47,766 bases of DNA from contig JABSSL010000103.1 of the NCBI GenBank assembly GCA_013214355.1, positions 1-47,766 on the forward strand, written 5' to 3'. Position numbers and translations under genes: made by a program. How positions within the stretch are numbered: the first letter of the stretch is position 1; each line of letters begins with the position of its first letter. The notes under the pieces are model-generated. The model did no database searches. It saw nothing but the letters and a program-made list of their open reading frames with translations, and was not told the DNA's origin. Below are positions 31,930-41,721 of the stretch, in pieces. The DNA is from Saprospiraceae bacterium. Its GTDB lineage: Bacteria; Bacteroidota; Bacteroidia; Chitinophagales; Saprospiraceae.

Positions 31930-34305
31930 ATGAAATACCAACTAACACTCTACCTTGCATTTACCTTACAACTTTTATGGGCTCAGACCCAAGCTGATGA
32001 CCTGTATCTGTATGACAAAATATCGACCATTTCCGAAGATCAGATTTTTAAGACCGAAGGTTATTACAATTGGGGAAGTTCCATTATCAAAGGGCCAGAA
32101 GGTAAATATCATCTGTTCTATTCCCGCTGGAAGAAAGAATATACTTTCTCAGGTTGGTTAACGTATTCAGAAATTGCTCGTGCCACCTCGAATCAGTCCA
32201 CCGGTCCCTGGACCTACCAAGAGACGGTCATCAAAGGCAGAGGAAAAGGCCATTGGGATGCCATAACTGCGCACAACCCAAAGATCAAGTACTTTGAAGG
32301 AAAATACTATCTGTACTATATTTCTACCAATCTGGGTCAGCAAGCATTTACGGATCAAGATCTCGTTGCCACCCATGGAAAAACCCTAGCGGATGACACC
32401 CGCAGGGCGCTGAGAGAAAATCAACGGACTGGCGTGGCCGTGGCCACTTCACTTACCGGACCTTGGACTCGACAGCCTCAGGCCCTAATAGAACCTGAGG
32501 GTCCAATTACTACGCTTACCGTAAACCCTGCCGTTGACCGAGGTGCTGATGGCCGCTACTATTTGGTTGTGAAAGGAGACAAACCGAATGAACCACGATT
32601 TATTCGCAATCAAGCTATAGCCGTTTCAGATCGCCCTGATGGACCATTTCAAATGCAAGATAAGGCCGTGATTGATGACCTAGATACAGAAGACATGTCG
32701 ATCTGGTTTGATGAAGGTCGGCAAAGATTCTATGGAGTATTTCATGCACATCAATACATTGGCTTAATCACCTCAGCGGATGGAGTGAATTGGGAAAAGG
32801 CCAATGAGTACTTTCTAAAAAACAAAGTCATCCAACTGGAAGATGGCAGTCGTATTGTACCTGACCGAATGGAGCGTCCTTTTGTTTTTGTAGAGGATGG
32901 GCTTCCGAGAACCTTATCTGTGGCGGTCAAAAAAGGGGATGAGTCCTACACTGTTTTTCTTCCTATTCAACATGCGGCCATTCCTCTCCCAAATCAGCGT
33001 CAACTCGCCTGGCAAGAAGCAGAACTGGGGGTAGTCTTCCACTACGATCTACATGTTTTCGATGGAAAGAAATATCGACAGGGGAACAATCGCATTCAAC
33101 CCATTCCCGATTATCAAATATTCAATCCTATCCAACTAGATACGGACCAGTGGATTCGGGCGGCGAGGGATGCTGGTGCGACCTTTGCAATTCTGACCGC
33201 CACACATGAAACGGGATTCGCCTTGTATCAATCCGAGGTAAATCCCTACTCTTTGAAAGCTGTCAAATGGCGAGACGGGAAAGGAGACATTGTAGCGGAT
33301 TTCGTAGCCTCCTGCCGAAAATATGGCCTTAAACCCGCCATCTATGTCGGAATCCGTTGGAATGCCTTTTTGGGTGTGCACAACTTTAAGGTGAATGGCG
33401 AAGGTGAATTCCAGAAGAACAGACAAGCCTGGTACAAACAAATGGCGGAAGGCATGGTCCAGGAATTGTGTACTAAATATGGAGAGCTGTTTGAAATTTG
33501 GTTTGATGGTGGTGCGGATCATCCGAAAAACGGTTCTCCAGATGTGTTGCCAATTGTCAGGCAATATCAACCCAATTGCCTATTTTACCATAATGCTCAG
33601 CTAGCGGAAGCCAGATGGGGCGGATCGGAATCAGGGACCGTTAGCTATCCCTGTTGGGCTACCTTCCCCTACCCTGCTACGGGAGCGGGAGAAAGTGCTA
33701 AAAAAGACATAGCCAAGGATAACTTTAAACTACTGAAGGAAGGAGATCCTGAGGGGAAATTTTGGGTGCCAGCCATGTCCGATGCCCCTCTTAGAGGCTA
33801 CAATGGTCGACATGAATGGTTCTGGGAACCCGGCGACGAGGCACATATCTACCCCGTAGAAAAGTTGGTGGATATGTATGAAAAGTCAGTAGGTCGAAAC
33901 TCAACGCTCATCCTAGGGCTTACGCCAAATGCAGAAGGATTGATGCCCGCCGAAGACGTAGAACGATTGCAGGAATTTGGGGCAGCGATCAAAGGATACT
34001 ATACTGATCCGATTGCCAGTACCCAGGGATCGGGCAACAGCATTTTACTAGAGTTTCCAAACAAACAGCGAATAGATCGCGTGGTTTTACAGGAAAACAT
34101 CATCAAAGGAGAGCGAGTCAGACAATTCCAGTTGGCAGGAAAGACTAGTAAAGGCTGGCAAAATATTTTTAAGGGATCTTGTATTGGTCATAAATTTATC
34201 CATCGGTTTGAGCCGGTGGAGTTTACTGCTATGCGTCTAACTATTATAGATTCCAGCGCAGAACCCGATATCAAGACCTTTTCCGCTTATGCTATTGAAA
34301 ATTGA
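31930..34305 (+). CDS. Secreted GH43-like / GH29-like fusion glycosidase with discoidin-like tail
   Basis: The 791-residue protein has a signal peptide (MKYQLTLYLAFTLQLLWAQ); the ATG at 31930 is preferred over an upstream one at 31894. Residues about 25-345 resemble a five-bladed propeller of the GH43/GH117/GH130-like group (GKYHLFYSRW, AHNPKIKYFEGKYYLYYIS, GPFQMQDKAVIDD). Residues about 350-690 match GH29 alpha-L-fucosidases (WIRAARDAGATFAILTATHE, FEIWFDGGAD), with D526 in the nucleophile position. The last 100 residues resemble a discoidin-like carbohydrate-binding domain. GH29 enzymes normally remove fucose; the propeller may bind or cut a neighbouring sugar. Sulfatase genes follow downstream, pointing to sulfated fucose-containing glycans, an inference from context. 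The stop is eight bases before the next start. Confidence 0.78.
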   Translation: MKYQLTLYLAFTLQLLWAQTQADDLYLYDKISTISEDQIFKTEGYYNWGSSIIKGPEGKYHLFYSRWKKEYTFSGWLTYSEIARATSNQSTGPWTYQETVIKGRGKGHWDAITAHNPKIKYFEGKYYLYYISTNLGQQAFTDQDLVATHGKTLADDTRRALRENQRTGVAVATSLTGPWTRQPQALIEPEGPITTLTVNPAVDRGADGRYYLVVKGDKPNEPRFIRNQAIAVSDRPDGPFQMQDKAVIDDLDTEDMSIWFDEGRQRFYGVFHAHQYIGLITSADGVNWEKANEYFLKNKVIQLEDGSRIVPDRMERPFVFVEDGLPRTLSVAVKKGDESYTVFLPIQHAAIPLPNQRQLAWQEAELGVVFHYDLHVFDGKKYRQGNNRIQPIPDYQIFNPIQLDTDQWIRAARDAGATFAILTATHETGFALYQSEVNPYSLKAVKWRDGKGDIVADFVASCRKYGLKPAIYVGIRWNAFLGVHNFKVNGEGEFQKNRQAWYKQMAEGMVQELCTKYGELFEIWFDGGADHPKNGSPDVLPIVRQYQPNCLFYHNAQLAEARWGGSESGTVSYPCWATFPYPATGAGESAKKDIAKDNFKLLKEGDPEGKFWVPAMSDAPLRGYNGRHEWFWEPGDEAHIYPVEKLVDMYEKSVGRNSTLILGLTPNAEGLMPAEDVERLQEFGAAIKGYYTDPIASTQGSGNSILLEFPNKQRIDRVVLQENIIKGERVRQFQLAGKTSKGWQNIFKGSCIGHKFIHRFEPVEFTAMRLTIIDSSAEPDIKTFSAYAIEN

Positions 34306-34313
34306 ATGCGAGT

Positions 34314-35975
34314 ATGAAATCCAAGTTAACTCATTTAATATGCTCAAGTGTGGTCCTCTGCTGCAGTGCACTATCTGCCCTTGCGCTAACTGATCCATAC
34401 CCTAAAAACGCGGATATTGACGCCTTGAACTATCGTTTCGAGTTTGAGTTTTCGGACGAGACGGATGAGATAAAAGGTAAAACTACGATTGATGTCCGAT
34501 TTCTAAAGGATAGCATAGCACAACTACGATTAGACTTAATCAGCAAATTCAATGCGCCAGGTAGTAAGGGCATGAGCGTTCTCGATATCCAATCCGCTGG
34601 AAAGGCGGTGGATTTCCAACACCAAGAGGATGTTTTGCTCATTTCCCTTCCCGCCCCGTCCCAAAAAGATCAACGGCTTCAATTTACTATTAATTATCAC
34701 GGCATTCCCGCCACGGGATTGATCATTGGAAATAATAAGTACGGCGATAGATGTTTCTTCAGTGACAACTGGCCCAATAAGGGTCGGAATTGGCTCCCCA
34801 TGATCGATCACCCCTATGACAAAGCCACCTGCGAATTCATCGTGACCGCACCAGCCCATTACCAAGTTATCTCTAATGGCCTGCTTGTAGAAAAAACAGA
34901 CTTGCCTAAGGAGAAACGACTGACGCACTGGAAGCAATCGGTACCCATTGCACCCTGGCTCTTTACCTTAGGGGTAGCTCGCTTCGCTGTACAAGAAGTG
35001 GATACCTTTGAAGGGAAGTCTATACAAACCTGGGTGTATCATCAGGATAGAGAGGCAGGTTTCTACGACTTTGCTGTTCCAACCAAAAGAGCACTAGAAT
35101 TCTACAGCAGTTACATCGGCCCATTTTCCTACGAGAAGCTAGCTAACATTCAGAGCAATGCGGTCGGAGGTGGAATGGAAGCCGCCTCAGCCATCATGTA
35201 TGGCGATAATTCCGTTACTGGAAAACGTAGCGAGAGATGGCGCAACATCATTATCCACGAAGTAGCTCATCAGTGGTTCGGCAATTCAGTCACCGAGTAC
35301 GATTGGGACGATGTTTGGCTAAGCGAAGGCTTTGCTACCTATTTCACCCTTCTCTTTATTGAGCACGAATATGGAAGAGACGCCTTTCTCGAAAAACTGG
35401 ATAAAAGCAAGGAGATCGTGGATCGCTTTAATTCACTAAACCCCGGTTATCGTATTGTGCATGACAACCTCCAAGACATGCGGAAAGTAACGACCATCCA
35501 AACGTATCAGAAGGGGTGTTGGATCTTGCATATGTTGCGGGGAGTGGTGGGGACAGACAATTTTTGGCGGGGTATCAGATCTTACTACAAGAAGTATCGG
35601 AATGGCCATGCTTGTACCTTGGATTTCCAACGAGAGATGGAAGAAGCTTCTGGCAAGGATCTTTCTATCTTCTTTCAGCAGTGGCTATATGAACCGGGAG
35701 CATTGGAAGTTACGGGGGGGTGGAAGTATGATCCAACCTCCAAGGAAGTTGAAATTGCTCTAGATCAAGTTCAGGAAGATGGAAGTTTGTTTGAAATGCC
35801 AATAGAAATTGCGCTTTATTTTGAAGAAGAGAACAGCCCACAACTCGAGCTTCTTTCCATAAAAGGCTCATCAAATCGATTTACCATTAAGGTTGAATCA
35901 AAGCCGACAGGCCTTAAGCTAGATCCCAACACTTGGGTACTGATGGATGTGTTGCGGTTTGAGCAGGAGAGATGA
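34314..35975 (+). CDS. Exported M1-family metallopeptidase
   Basis: The 553-residue protein begins with a signal-like stretch (LICSSVVLCCSALSALAL). The zinc site is HEVAHQWFGNS (H315, E316, H319) with E338 in WLSEGFATYF, the spacing of M1 aminopeptidases. The exopeptidase motif usually written GAMEN appears as GGGMEAAS. An ATG at 34314 (MKSKLTHL) is used; an in-frame TTG four codons earlier overlaps the previous stop. At about 550 residues it lacks the long C-terminal helical domain of aminopeptidase N. It trims N-terminal residues from peptides in the periplasm. It sits in a glycan-degradation run, where it may handle peptide parts of glycoconjugates, though this is speculative. Confidence 0.9.
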   Translation: MKSKLTHLICSSVVLCCSALSALALTDPYPKNADIDALNYRFEFEFSDETDEIKGKTTIDVRFLKDSIAQLRLDLISKFNAPGSKGMSVLDIQSAGKAVDFQHQEDVLLISLPAPSQKDQRLQFTINYHGIPATGLIIGNNKYGDRCFFSDNWPNKGRNWLPMIDHPYDKATCEFIVTAPAHYQVISNGLLVEKTDLPKEKRLTHWKQSVPIAPWLFTLGVARFAVQEVDTFEGKSIQTWVYHQDREAGFYDFAVPTKRALEFYSSYIGPFSYEKLANIQSNAVGGGMEAASAIMYGDNSVTGKRSERWRNIIIHEVAHQWFGNSVTEYDWDDVWLSEGFATYFTLLFIEHEYGRDAFLEKLDKSKEIVDRFNSLNPGYRIVHDNLQDMRKVTTIQTYQKGCWILHMLRGVVGTDNFWRGIRSYYKKYRNGHACTLDFQREMEEASGKDLSIFFQQWLYEPGALEVTGGWKYDPTSKEVEIALDQVQEDGSLFEMPIEIALYFEEENSPQLELLSIKGSSNRFTIKVESKPTGLKLDPNTWVLMDVLRFEQER

Positions 35976-36062
35976 GGATCGACTACCTGATCTAGTACTT
36001 ACAGATAAAACCTATTTCAACTCGAATGAAAATGTTACTTTTAGAGGGATTATCTGCTATCT

Positions 36063-36926
36063 ATGACTACCGTAATTTGGATCACACTCGTCGTATTATC
36101 TATATTTTTCATATACACCTTGGGAAAAGACTTTTTCAAGCACAGAAATGTCCTGGAAGAGATTAGTGTTATCAAAACCGCTATCATTGGTTTTGTGGTC
36201 AATTTCTTTGATGTATTAGGGATTGGAGCCTTTGCGCCACAAACAGCTCTCCTTAAGTTCACCAAACAAACGGAAGATCGACTGCTTCCCGGCACCCTAA
36301 ATGTAGCCAACACGGTCCCGGTTCTCATTCAAGCCTTGATCTTTATTCAGATTGTCGAAGTGGAACCCTACACCTTAATTTTCATGCTAATTTCAGCGGC
36401 CACCGGAGCGGTAATTGGTGCAGGTGTGGTCTCAAAACTTGCCGTCCGCAAAATTCAATTGACGATGGGCTTCGCCCTCTTAGTTACAGCCTTTTTCATG
36501 CTGGCCGGTCAGCTAAATTGGATCCAGGGTGGTGGAGAAGCCATTGGTTTGACGGGTTGGAAATTGGCCTTGGCGATCGCTGTAAATTTTGTTTTGGGTG
36601 CCTTGATGACGGTAGGGATAGGCTTGTACGCCCCTTGCATGGCCTTAGTTTATGCCTTAGGTATGTCTCCATTAGTAGCCTTCCCGATCATGATGGGTTC
36701 TTGTGCTTTCTTAATGCCACCTGCCTCGGCTAAATTCATCAAAGAAGGAGCCTATAACCGCAAGGCAGCCGTATCGATGGCTATCCCTGGGGCCATTGCT
36801 GTGCTGATTGCAGCGCTTATCGTAAAATCACTCCCCCTCAACACCCTGCGTTGGGTGGTAATTGGGGTAATTATTTATACCTCTATCATTATGTTTAGAT
36901 CCGCTAAGTCAACGGCTAGCAGCTGA
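36063..36926 (+). CDS. TauE/SafE-family anion exporter
   Basis: The 287-residue membrane protein has about eight hydrophobic helices in two related halves, as in the TauE/SafE family: FVVNFFDVLGIGAFAPQTALLKF in the first half and VNFVLGALMTVGIGLYAPCMAL in the second, with a basic cytoplasmic loop. Family members export sulfite, sulfoacetate or other sulfur-containing or organic anions. Position among sulfatase and glycosidase genes suggests release of sulfate-derived or organic anions, but the substrate is not shown. It lies 87 bases after the peptidase gene, and a TACTTTTA box at 36036-36043 could serve as a weak promoter. Confidence 0.85.
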   Translation: MTTVIWITLVVLSIFFIYTLGKDFFKHRNVLEEISVIKTAIIGFVVNFFDVLGIGAFAPQTALLKFTKQTEDRLLPGTLNVANTVPVLIQALIFIQIVEVEPYTLIFMLISAATGAVIGAGVVSKLAVRKIQLTMGFALLVTAFFMLAGQLNWIQGGGEAIGLTGWKLALAIAVNFVLGALMTVGIGLYAPCMALVYALGMSPLVAFPIMMGSCAFLMPPASAKFIKEGAYNRKAAVSMAIPGAIAVLIAALIVKSLPLNTLRWVVIGVIIYTSIIMFRSAKSTASS

Positions 36927-36975
36927 ACAACTGACACCGCTTACTTCATTGCAAACAAAACAGAAGAACACCAAC

Positions 36976-39900
36976 ATGCATCAGATCTTAAGATACGCTT
37001 TAATATTTGGCCTATTCGTTGTACTGGCCGCTTGCGGAAAGCAAAAAGATCAAGTTCTACTCTTTGGTCAGATTACCGATGACAATCAGGAATCGATTGA
37101 AAATGCCAAGGCTAAACTCCAAGAACTTGGTAAATCCCTACATTTTTCAGCTCGCTTCACTGACCAAGCTCAGGTCTTTACCGAAGACTCGCTACAGCAA
37201 TTTGCAGCCCTGATTTTCTTGCATAGCAGCGGGGATAGGCTGGATGATGTCCAAAGGGCGGATGTGGAACGATTTCAGCAGGCTGGTGGTCGTGTAATGG
37301 GCATCGAAGCACTGCCAGAAATCCAGCAGGCCTGGCCTTGGTACCACCAGCACATGAGTCAAGCTGCTCCCCAGAATTTCACATCTGTTGAAGAACTGGC
37401 GGAGGCTTTGGGTACGGCCATTGGCACTTCGGCATTAGACTATCAATTGGCCACCACCCAGCGTGTCCCCGAGGAGACTAGATTTGTAAAGGAAATCTTG
37501 GATTTCAACCTCAACGAACCTATGGAATTGGATGAGCTGCCGGGCCGAGGCCTATTATTTGTGGAAAGAAGAGGTGCCCTTAAGCTGCATGACTTCCAAA
37601 CAGGAATGACTAAGAAGATTGCACAGGTCCCCCTTTTTTATGGAAATGAAGATGGCTTATTAGGTGTTGCCGTTGATCCAAAATATCAAGAAAACAATTG
37701 GATATATTTATTCTATTCAGCCCCCGGAGATGAGCCGATCCAGCACGTCTCCCGTTTTGATCTAGTCGGAGATTCCTTGCTCGCTTCCTCTGAAAAGATA
37801 CTCCTTACCATACCCACCATTCGCAAATGTTGCCACAGCGGTGGCGCCTTAGAATTTGGGCCAAATGGCAACCTTTTCATCACCTTGGGCGACAATACCA
37901 ACCCTTTTGAATCTTCCGGTTTCGCCCCCATCGATGAACGACCTGGTCGTGCCCTTTGGGATGCGCAGAAATCAGCTGCCAATACCAATGACCTTAGGGG
38001 AAAGATCCTTCGGATTAAGCCCGAAGATGACGGCACCTATTCCATCCCTGAGGGCAATCTATTTCCTCCCGGTACACCCAATACACGTCCCGAGATCTAC
38101 GTCATGGGCTGCCGGAATCCTTTCCGCCCTTCCATTGACAGTAAAACCGGCTATCTCTACTGGGGGGACGTAGGTCCTGATGCGGGAAAGACCAACCCTA
38201 AGCGAGGACCGAAAGGTATGGGAGAATTTAATCAGGCACGTAAAGCAGGTTTTTGGGGTTGGCCCTACACCAGAGGTAATAACCAGTTGTATAATGACTA
38301 TGACTTTACAGCCGAAAAAGCTGGCGAAAAGTTTGACCCCATGCGATTGGTCAACAATTCACCGAACAATACAGGCATACAAGAGCTCCCACCTGCTCAG
38401 CCTTCTATGATCTGGTTTTCTTATGACGCCTCGGAGGAGTTTCCTTGGCTAGGTAAGGGTGGGGTAAACCCCATGGCGGGGCCGGTATTCCATGCCGAAG
38501 ATCAGGCCGAAGGGTTTCCTGCCTATTTCGAGGATAAGCTCTTTGTGTATGAATGGATGAGGGATTGGGTCTATGTAGTTACGCTGGATGAGGACCATAA
38601 TTATGTCAAGGCTGAATCCTTCATGCCCAATACGGAATTCTCTCATCCCATGGATATGCTATTCGGGGCTGACGGAAATCTGTATATCTTGGAATATGGC
38701 CAGAAATGGAACGCCCAAAATATGGATGCTCGCCTTAGCCGCATTAAATACATAAAAGGCAACCGCACTCCTATTGCTAGGATGCTAGCGGACAAGGAGG
38801 TCGGTGCGGTACCTTTGACAGTAGCCTTCAAAGGGGAGGATTCGGAAGACTTTGATCAGGATCAATTGAAATATGAATGGTCCTTTGATCAATCGGAAGT
38901 ACAATCCACTGAGGTAAATCCAAGCTTCACTTTTGAGAAAGCGGGCATCTATACCGTGCAACTAACCGTTACAGATCCGGATGGAGAAACATCCACTACG
39001 ACGCAGAAGATCATGGCTGGCAACGAGCCTCCACAATTGACGATTGAAACGGACGTTGAGGACAATATCTACTGGGATAGCCGGAAAATAAACTATCAAG
39101 TACTCGTAAAGGATAAAGAGGATGGTTCCACTGCAGATGGAAGTATTACGGAAGATAAAGTCAAGGTTACCCTCACCTACTTACCAGAAGGAGAAGATAT
39201 CGTGCTGGCCACCGTAGGTCATCAGCAGAATACCCTGCCAGAAGGAAAGTTATTGATTGATGCCTCCGACTGTAGCGCTTGCCATGCAGAAAAAGTGAAG
39301 GTCAATGGACCGGCGTATGAAGAAATCGCCCAGAAGTATTCCAGCAAGGACAAAAACTATCTGATTAGTCAGGTAATCAAAGGGAGTTCAGGGGTTTGGG
39401 GAGAGACCATGATGGCGGCTCATCCGCAGCTGAGCGTAGATGAAGTCGGAAAGATCATTGACTATATCCTAACGCTAGGTCCAAAGACGGAGGATACGGA
39501 TAACAGTCTCCCACTTGCTGGCTCCATTACTTTTGATGACCATCTCACGAAGAAAGCGGGCGGGAAATATATTCTAATGGCGTCCTATCTGGATCAAGGA
39601 AACGCAGTCGTAGAGGGCAGCACCTTGTCCACCAGCGAACAAATGGTTTTCATCACTCCAAAAATTGAAGCTGAGGATGCGGTTGAACGGAGCAAGGGCT
39701 TAGGTATATGGAATGCCCAAGGTGCCCGGCTGGTAGGCTCTATCCTTCACAATTCTTATCTGAAATTTAATGATATCAGCTTCAAGAACCTAAAGAGCAT
39801 ACAGTTGGCAGCAGCCTACAATAAGGATTACCCCTATGCAGGCAGGGTTGAAGTACGTGCCAATGCCGTAGATGGTGAAGTTTTGGGAGAAGCTCAACTT

Positions 39901-40068
39901 GGCTATAATAGCTCCGAGAAACCCGGTAAGGAATACTATGACATTCCCTTGCAAGCTAGCGAGGCAAAAGGGCCACTCTACTTGGTATTTAAGAATGAGA
40001 AAGATGATAGCCAATATGTGCTAAATGCCGATTGGATCATCCTGAAATATGAAAGATTCGAACAATAG
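36976..40068 (+). CDS. ThuA-like / PQQ sugar dehydrogenase / PKD / cytochrome c / CBM6-like lipoprotein
   Basis: The 1030-residue lipoprotein has an LAAC lipobox. Domains in order are: residues about 30-150, a shortened ThuA-like domain in which the usual GIHAATD appears as GIEALPE; about 165-600, a PQQ-dependent sugar dehydrogenase propeller (GLLGVAVDPKYQ, CCHSGGALEFGPNGNLF, LRGKILRIKPE, MGCRNPFRPSID); about 610-680, a PKD domain; about 765-835, a cytochrome c domain with heme motif CSACH; and about 895-1030, a CBM6-like domain. The ATG at 36976 puts the signal first. It probably oxidises a sugar in the periplasm and passes electrons to its own heme. The fusion recurs in Bacteroidota, but the exact sugar is unknown. 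It is between the exporter and the first sulfatase gene. Confidence 0.85.
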   Translation: MHQILRYALIFGLFVVLAACGKQKDQVLLFGQITDDNQESIENAKAKLQELGKSLHFSARFTDQAQVFTEDSLQQFAALIFLHSSGDRLDDVQRADVERFQQAGGRVMGIEALPEIQQAWPWYHQHMSQAAPQNFTSVEELAEALGTAIGTSALDYQLATTQRVPEETRFVKEILDFNLNEPMELDELPGRGLLFVERRGALKLHDFQTGMTKKIAQVPLFYGNEDGLLGVAVDPKYQENNWIYLFYSAPGDEPIQHVSRFDLVGDSLLASSEKILLTIPTIRKCCHSGGALEFGPNGNLFITLGDNTNPFESSGFAPIDERPGRALWDAQKSAANTNDLRGKILRIKPEDDGTYSIPEGNLFPPGTPNTRPEIYVMGCRNPFRPSIDSKTGYLYWGDVGPDAGKTNPKRGPKGMGEFNQARKAGFWGWPYTRGNNQLYNDYDFTAEKAGEKFDPMRLVNNSPNNTGIQELPPAQPSMIWFSYDASEEFPWLGKGGVNPMAGPVFHAEDQAEGFPAYFEDKLFVYEWMRDWVYVVTLDEDHNYVKAESFMPNTEFSHPMDMLFGADGNLYILEYGQKWNAQNMDARLSRIKYIKGNRTPIARMLADKEVGAVPLTVAFKGEDSEDFDQDQLKYEWSFDQSEVQSTEVNPSFTFEKAGIYTVQLTVTDPDGETSTTTQKIMAGNEPPQLTIETDVEDNIYWDSRKINYQVLVKDKEDGSTADGSITEDKVKVTLTYLPEGEDIVLATVGHQQNTLPEGKLLIDASDCSACHAEKVKVNGPAYEEIAQKYSSKDKNYLISQVIKGSSGVWGETMMAAHPQLSVDEVGKIIDYILTLGPKTEDTDNSLPLAGSITFDDHLTKKAGGKYILMASYLDQGNAVVEGSTLSTSEQMVFITPKIEAEDAVERSKGLGIWNAQGARLVGSILHNSYLKFNDISFKNLKSIQLAAAYNKDYPYAGRVEVRANAVDGEVLGEAQLGYNSSEKPGKEYYDIPLQASEAKGPLYLVFKNEKDDSQYVLNADWIILKYERFEQ

Positions 40069-40086
40069 TAGACCTGAATCGGAAGC

Positions 40087-41670
40087 ATGAAGAAGTCTCT
40101 TTATTTTTTGTCAACACTCGGTTTACTCATTCTAGGCTTGGCTCAATGTTCGCCACCCGAGGAGAGTCAGTCACCGAACGTACTTTTTATTTCCATTGAC
40201 GACCTTCGTCCTGCGCTGGGTGCGTATGGAGATAGTGCAGCAATCACCCCTAACATTGATCAATTAGCTAGCGAAGGCATGACTTTTCGGCAAACCTTTT
40301 GCCAGTCTGCCGTATGTGCTCCTTCGCGGGCTAGCTTGATGACCGGTGTTCGCCCTGATTCCACCCGAGTTTGGCATTTGGGGGATAAATTCAGAGCGAT
40401 CAATCCGGCGGCTGTTACTATGCCGCAATACTTTTCGCGCTTCGGCTATCACACCGTTAATATTGGTAAGATCTTTCACAACTACATGCCGGATTCTGTG
40501 TCATGGGATGAGCCGGATATGCGTCCAGTGCAATACCTCCGACCGGACTGGCTAGGGAGGGATGGAGAAACTTTCTATATCTCCGAAGAAGTACAGCGAT
40601 CTCAAGTGGTAAAGCGAGATTCCCTGTTGAAACTTAGACCTGTCCGATATGCCGATGGCTGGAACACGGGACCAGCCTGGGAGGCCGCTGATGTCCACGA
40701 CACCCTATACTACGATGGTGCCCAAACAGAATTGGCCAAAAGAACCTTGGATCGTTTGGCCCAAAAGAATCAGCCCTTCTTCTTTGGTTTAGGCTATTTC
40801 CGACCCCATCTCCCTTTTGCCGTTCCAAAGAAGTACTGGGATCTTTACGATCCTCAAGGCATTCCCTTAGCTCATAACCCAGAACTACCGGAAGGCTCGC
40901 CCATATTCACAGCTAATTCGATGTACGAATTGCGGCACTATGATGGTTTTGGTCATATCGGCCATCCTACCTCCTCTTATCGCATGAGTGAGGATACCGC
41001 ACGGATTCTCAAGCACGGTTACTATGCTAGTGTAAGTTATGTAGATGCACTGCTGGGCGATCTAATGGGACATTTGAAAAAATTGGACCTATATGAAAAC
41101 ACTATCATCATAGTCTGGGGGGATCATGGCTGGAAGTTAGGGGATCACAATAGTTGGGGGAAGATGACAAATTTCAATATCGACCTACAAGTACCCGTAA
41201 TCGTGCGGTATCCCGGACAGAAGCAACGAGGTGTCCAGACGATGGCCATGACCGAGTTAGTGGACCTGTTCCCTTCCCTTTGCGAATTGGCGGGGATTGA
41301 GGTCCCAGATTATATGCAGGGACTCAGTTTCGTCCCCCTTTTGGAAAACCCCACCCGCTCTTGGAAGACTGCCGCCTTTAGTCAATTTCATCGGCGTCCA
41401 AAAGTCTCCGCAGATGGCAAGCGTTATATGGGCTATTCCATTAACACACCAGAACATCACTACATTGAATGGTATACTTGGGATCACAATAGTGGTACCA
41501 AAGGTGAATACGTGGAAGCCGAGTTATATCACCGCCTAGAGGACCCACATGAGACCACTAATATCGCTAGCACAGCAGAAAACAAAGTGGTCGTTGAGCA
41601 CTTGTCTCAGCAGCTGGCCAAGGGTTGGAAAGGCGCCATGGAGGGGATAGCAAATGAGGGCAGTGATTGA
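40087..41670 (+). CDS. Sulfatase, iduronate-2-sulfatase-like
   Basis: The 527-residue lipoprotein-type protein (LAQC near residue 20) is a family S1 sulfatase. VLFISIDDLRPALGAYGD carries the metal-binding aspartates. CAPSRASLMTG holds C77, which must be converted to formylglycine. VWGDHGWKLGDHNSWGK holds the second metal site, and the IDDLRPALG/HLGD style is typical of iduronate-2-sulfatases. Substrates of this clade include 2-sulfated uronic or fucose residues. Activation requires a maturation enzyme not encoded in this window. The gene starts 18 bases after the dehydrogenase fusion. Confidence 0.92.
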   Translation: MKKSLYFLSTLGLLILGLAQCSPPEESQSPNVLFISIDDLRPALGAYGDSAAITPNIDQLASEGMTFRQTFCQSAVCAPSRASLMTGVRPDSTRVWHLGDKFRAINPAAVTMPQYFSRFGYHTVNIGKIFHNYMPDSVSWDEPDMRPVQYLRPDWLGRDGETFYISEEVQRSQVVKRDSLLKLRPVRYADGWNTGPAWEAADVHDTLYYDGAQTELAKRTLDRLAQKNQPFFFGLGYFRPHLPFAVPKKYWDLYDPQGIPLAHNPELPEGSPIFTANSMYELRHYDGFGHIGHPTSSYRMSEDTARILKHGYYASVSYVDALLGDLMGHLKKLDLYENTIIIVWGDHGWKLGDHNSWGKMTNFNIDLQVPVIVRYPGQKQRGVQTMAMTELVDLFPSLCELAGIEVPDYMQGLSFVPLLENPTRSWKTAAFSQFHRRPKVSADGKRYMGYSINTPEHHYIEWYTWDHNSGTKGEYVEAELYHRLEDPHETTNIASTAENKVVVEHLSQQLAKGWKGAMEGIANEGSD

Positions 41671-41721
41671 GCAGACTAGCCGCGCCCTTAAACTTTTGAT
41701 TCTTACTTAACGCAAAGTCAA

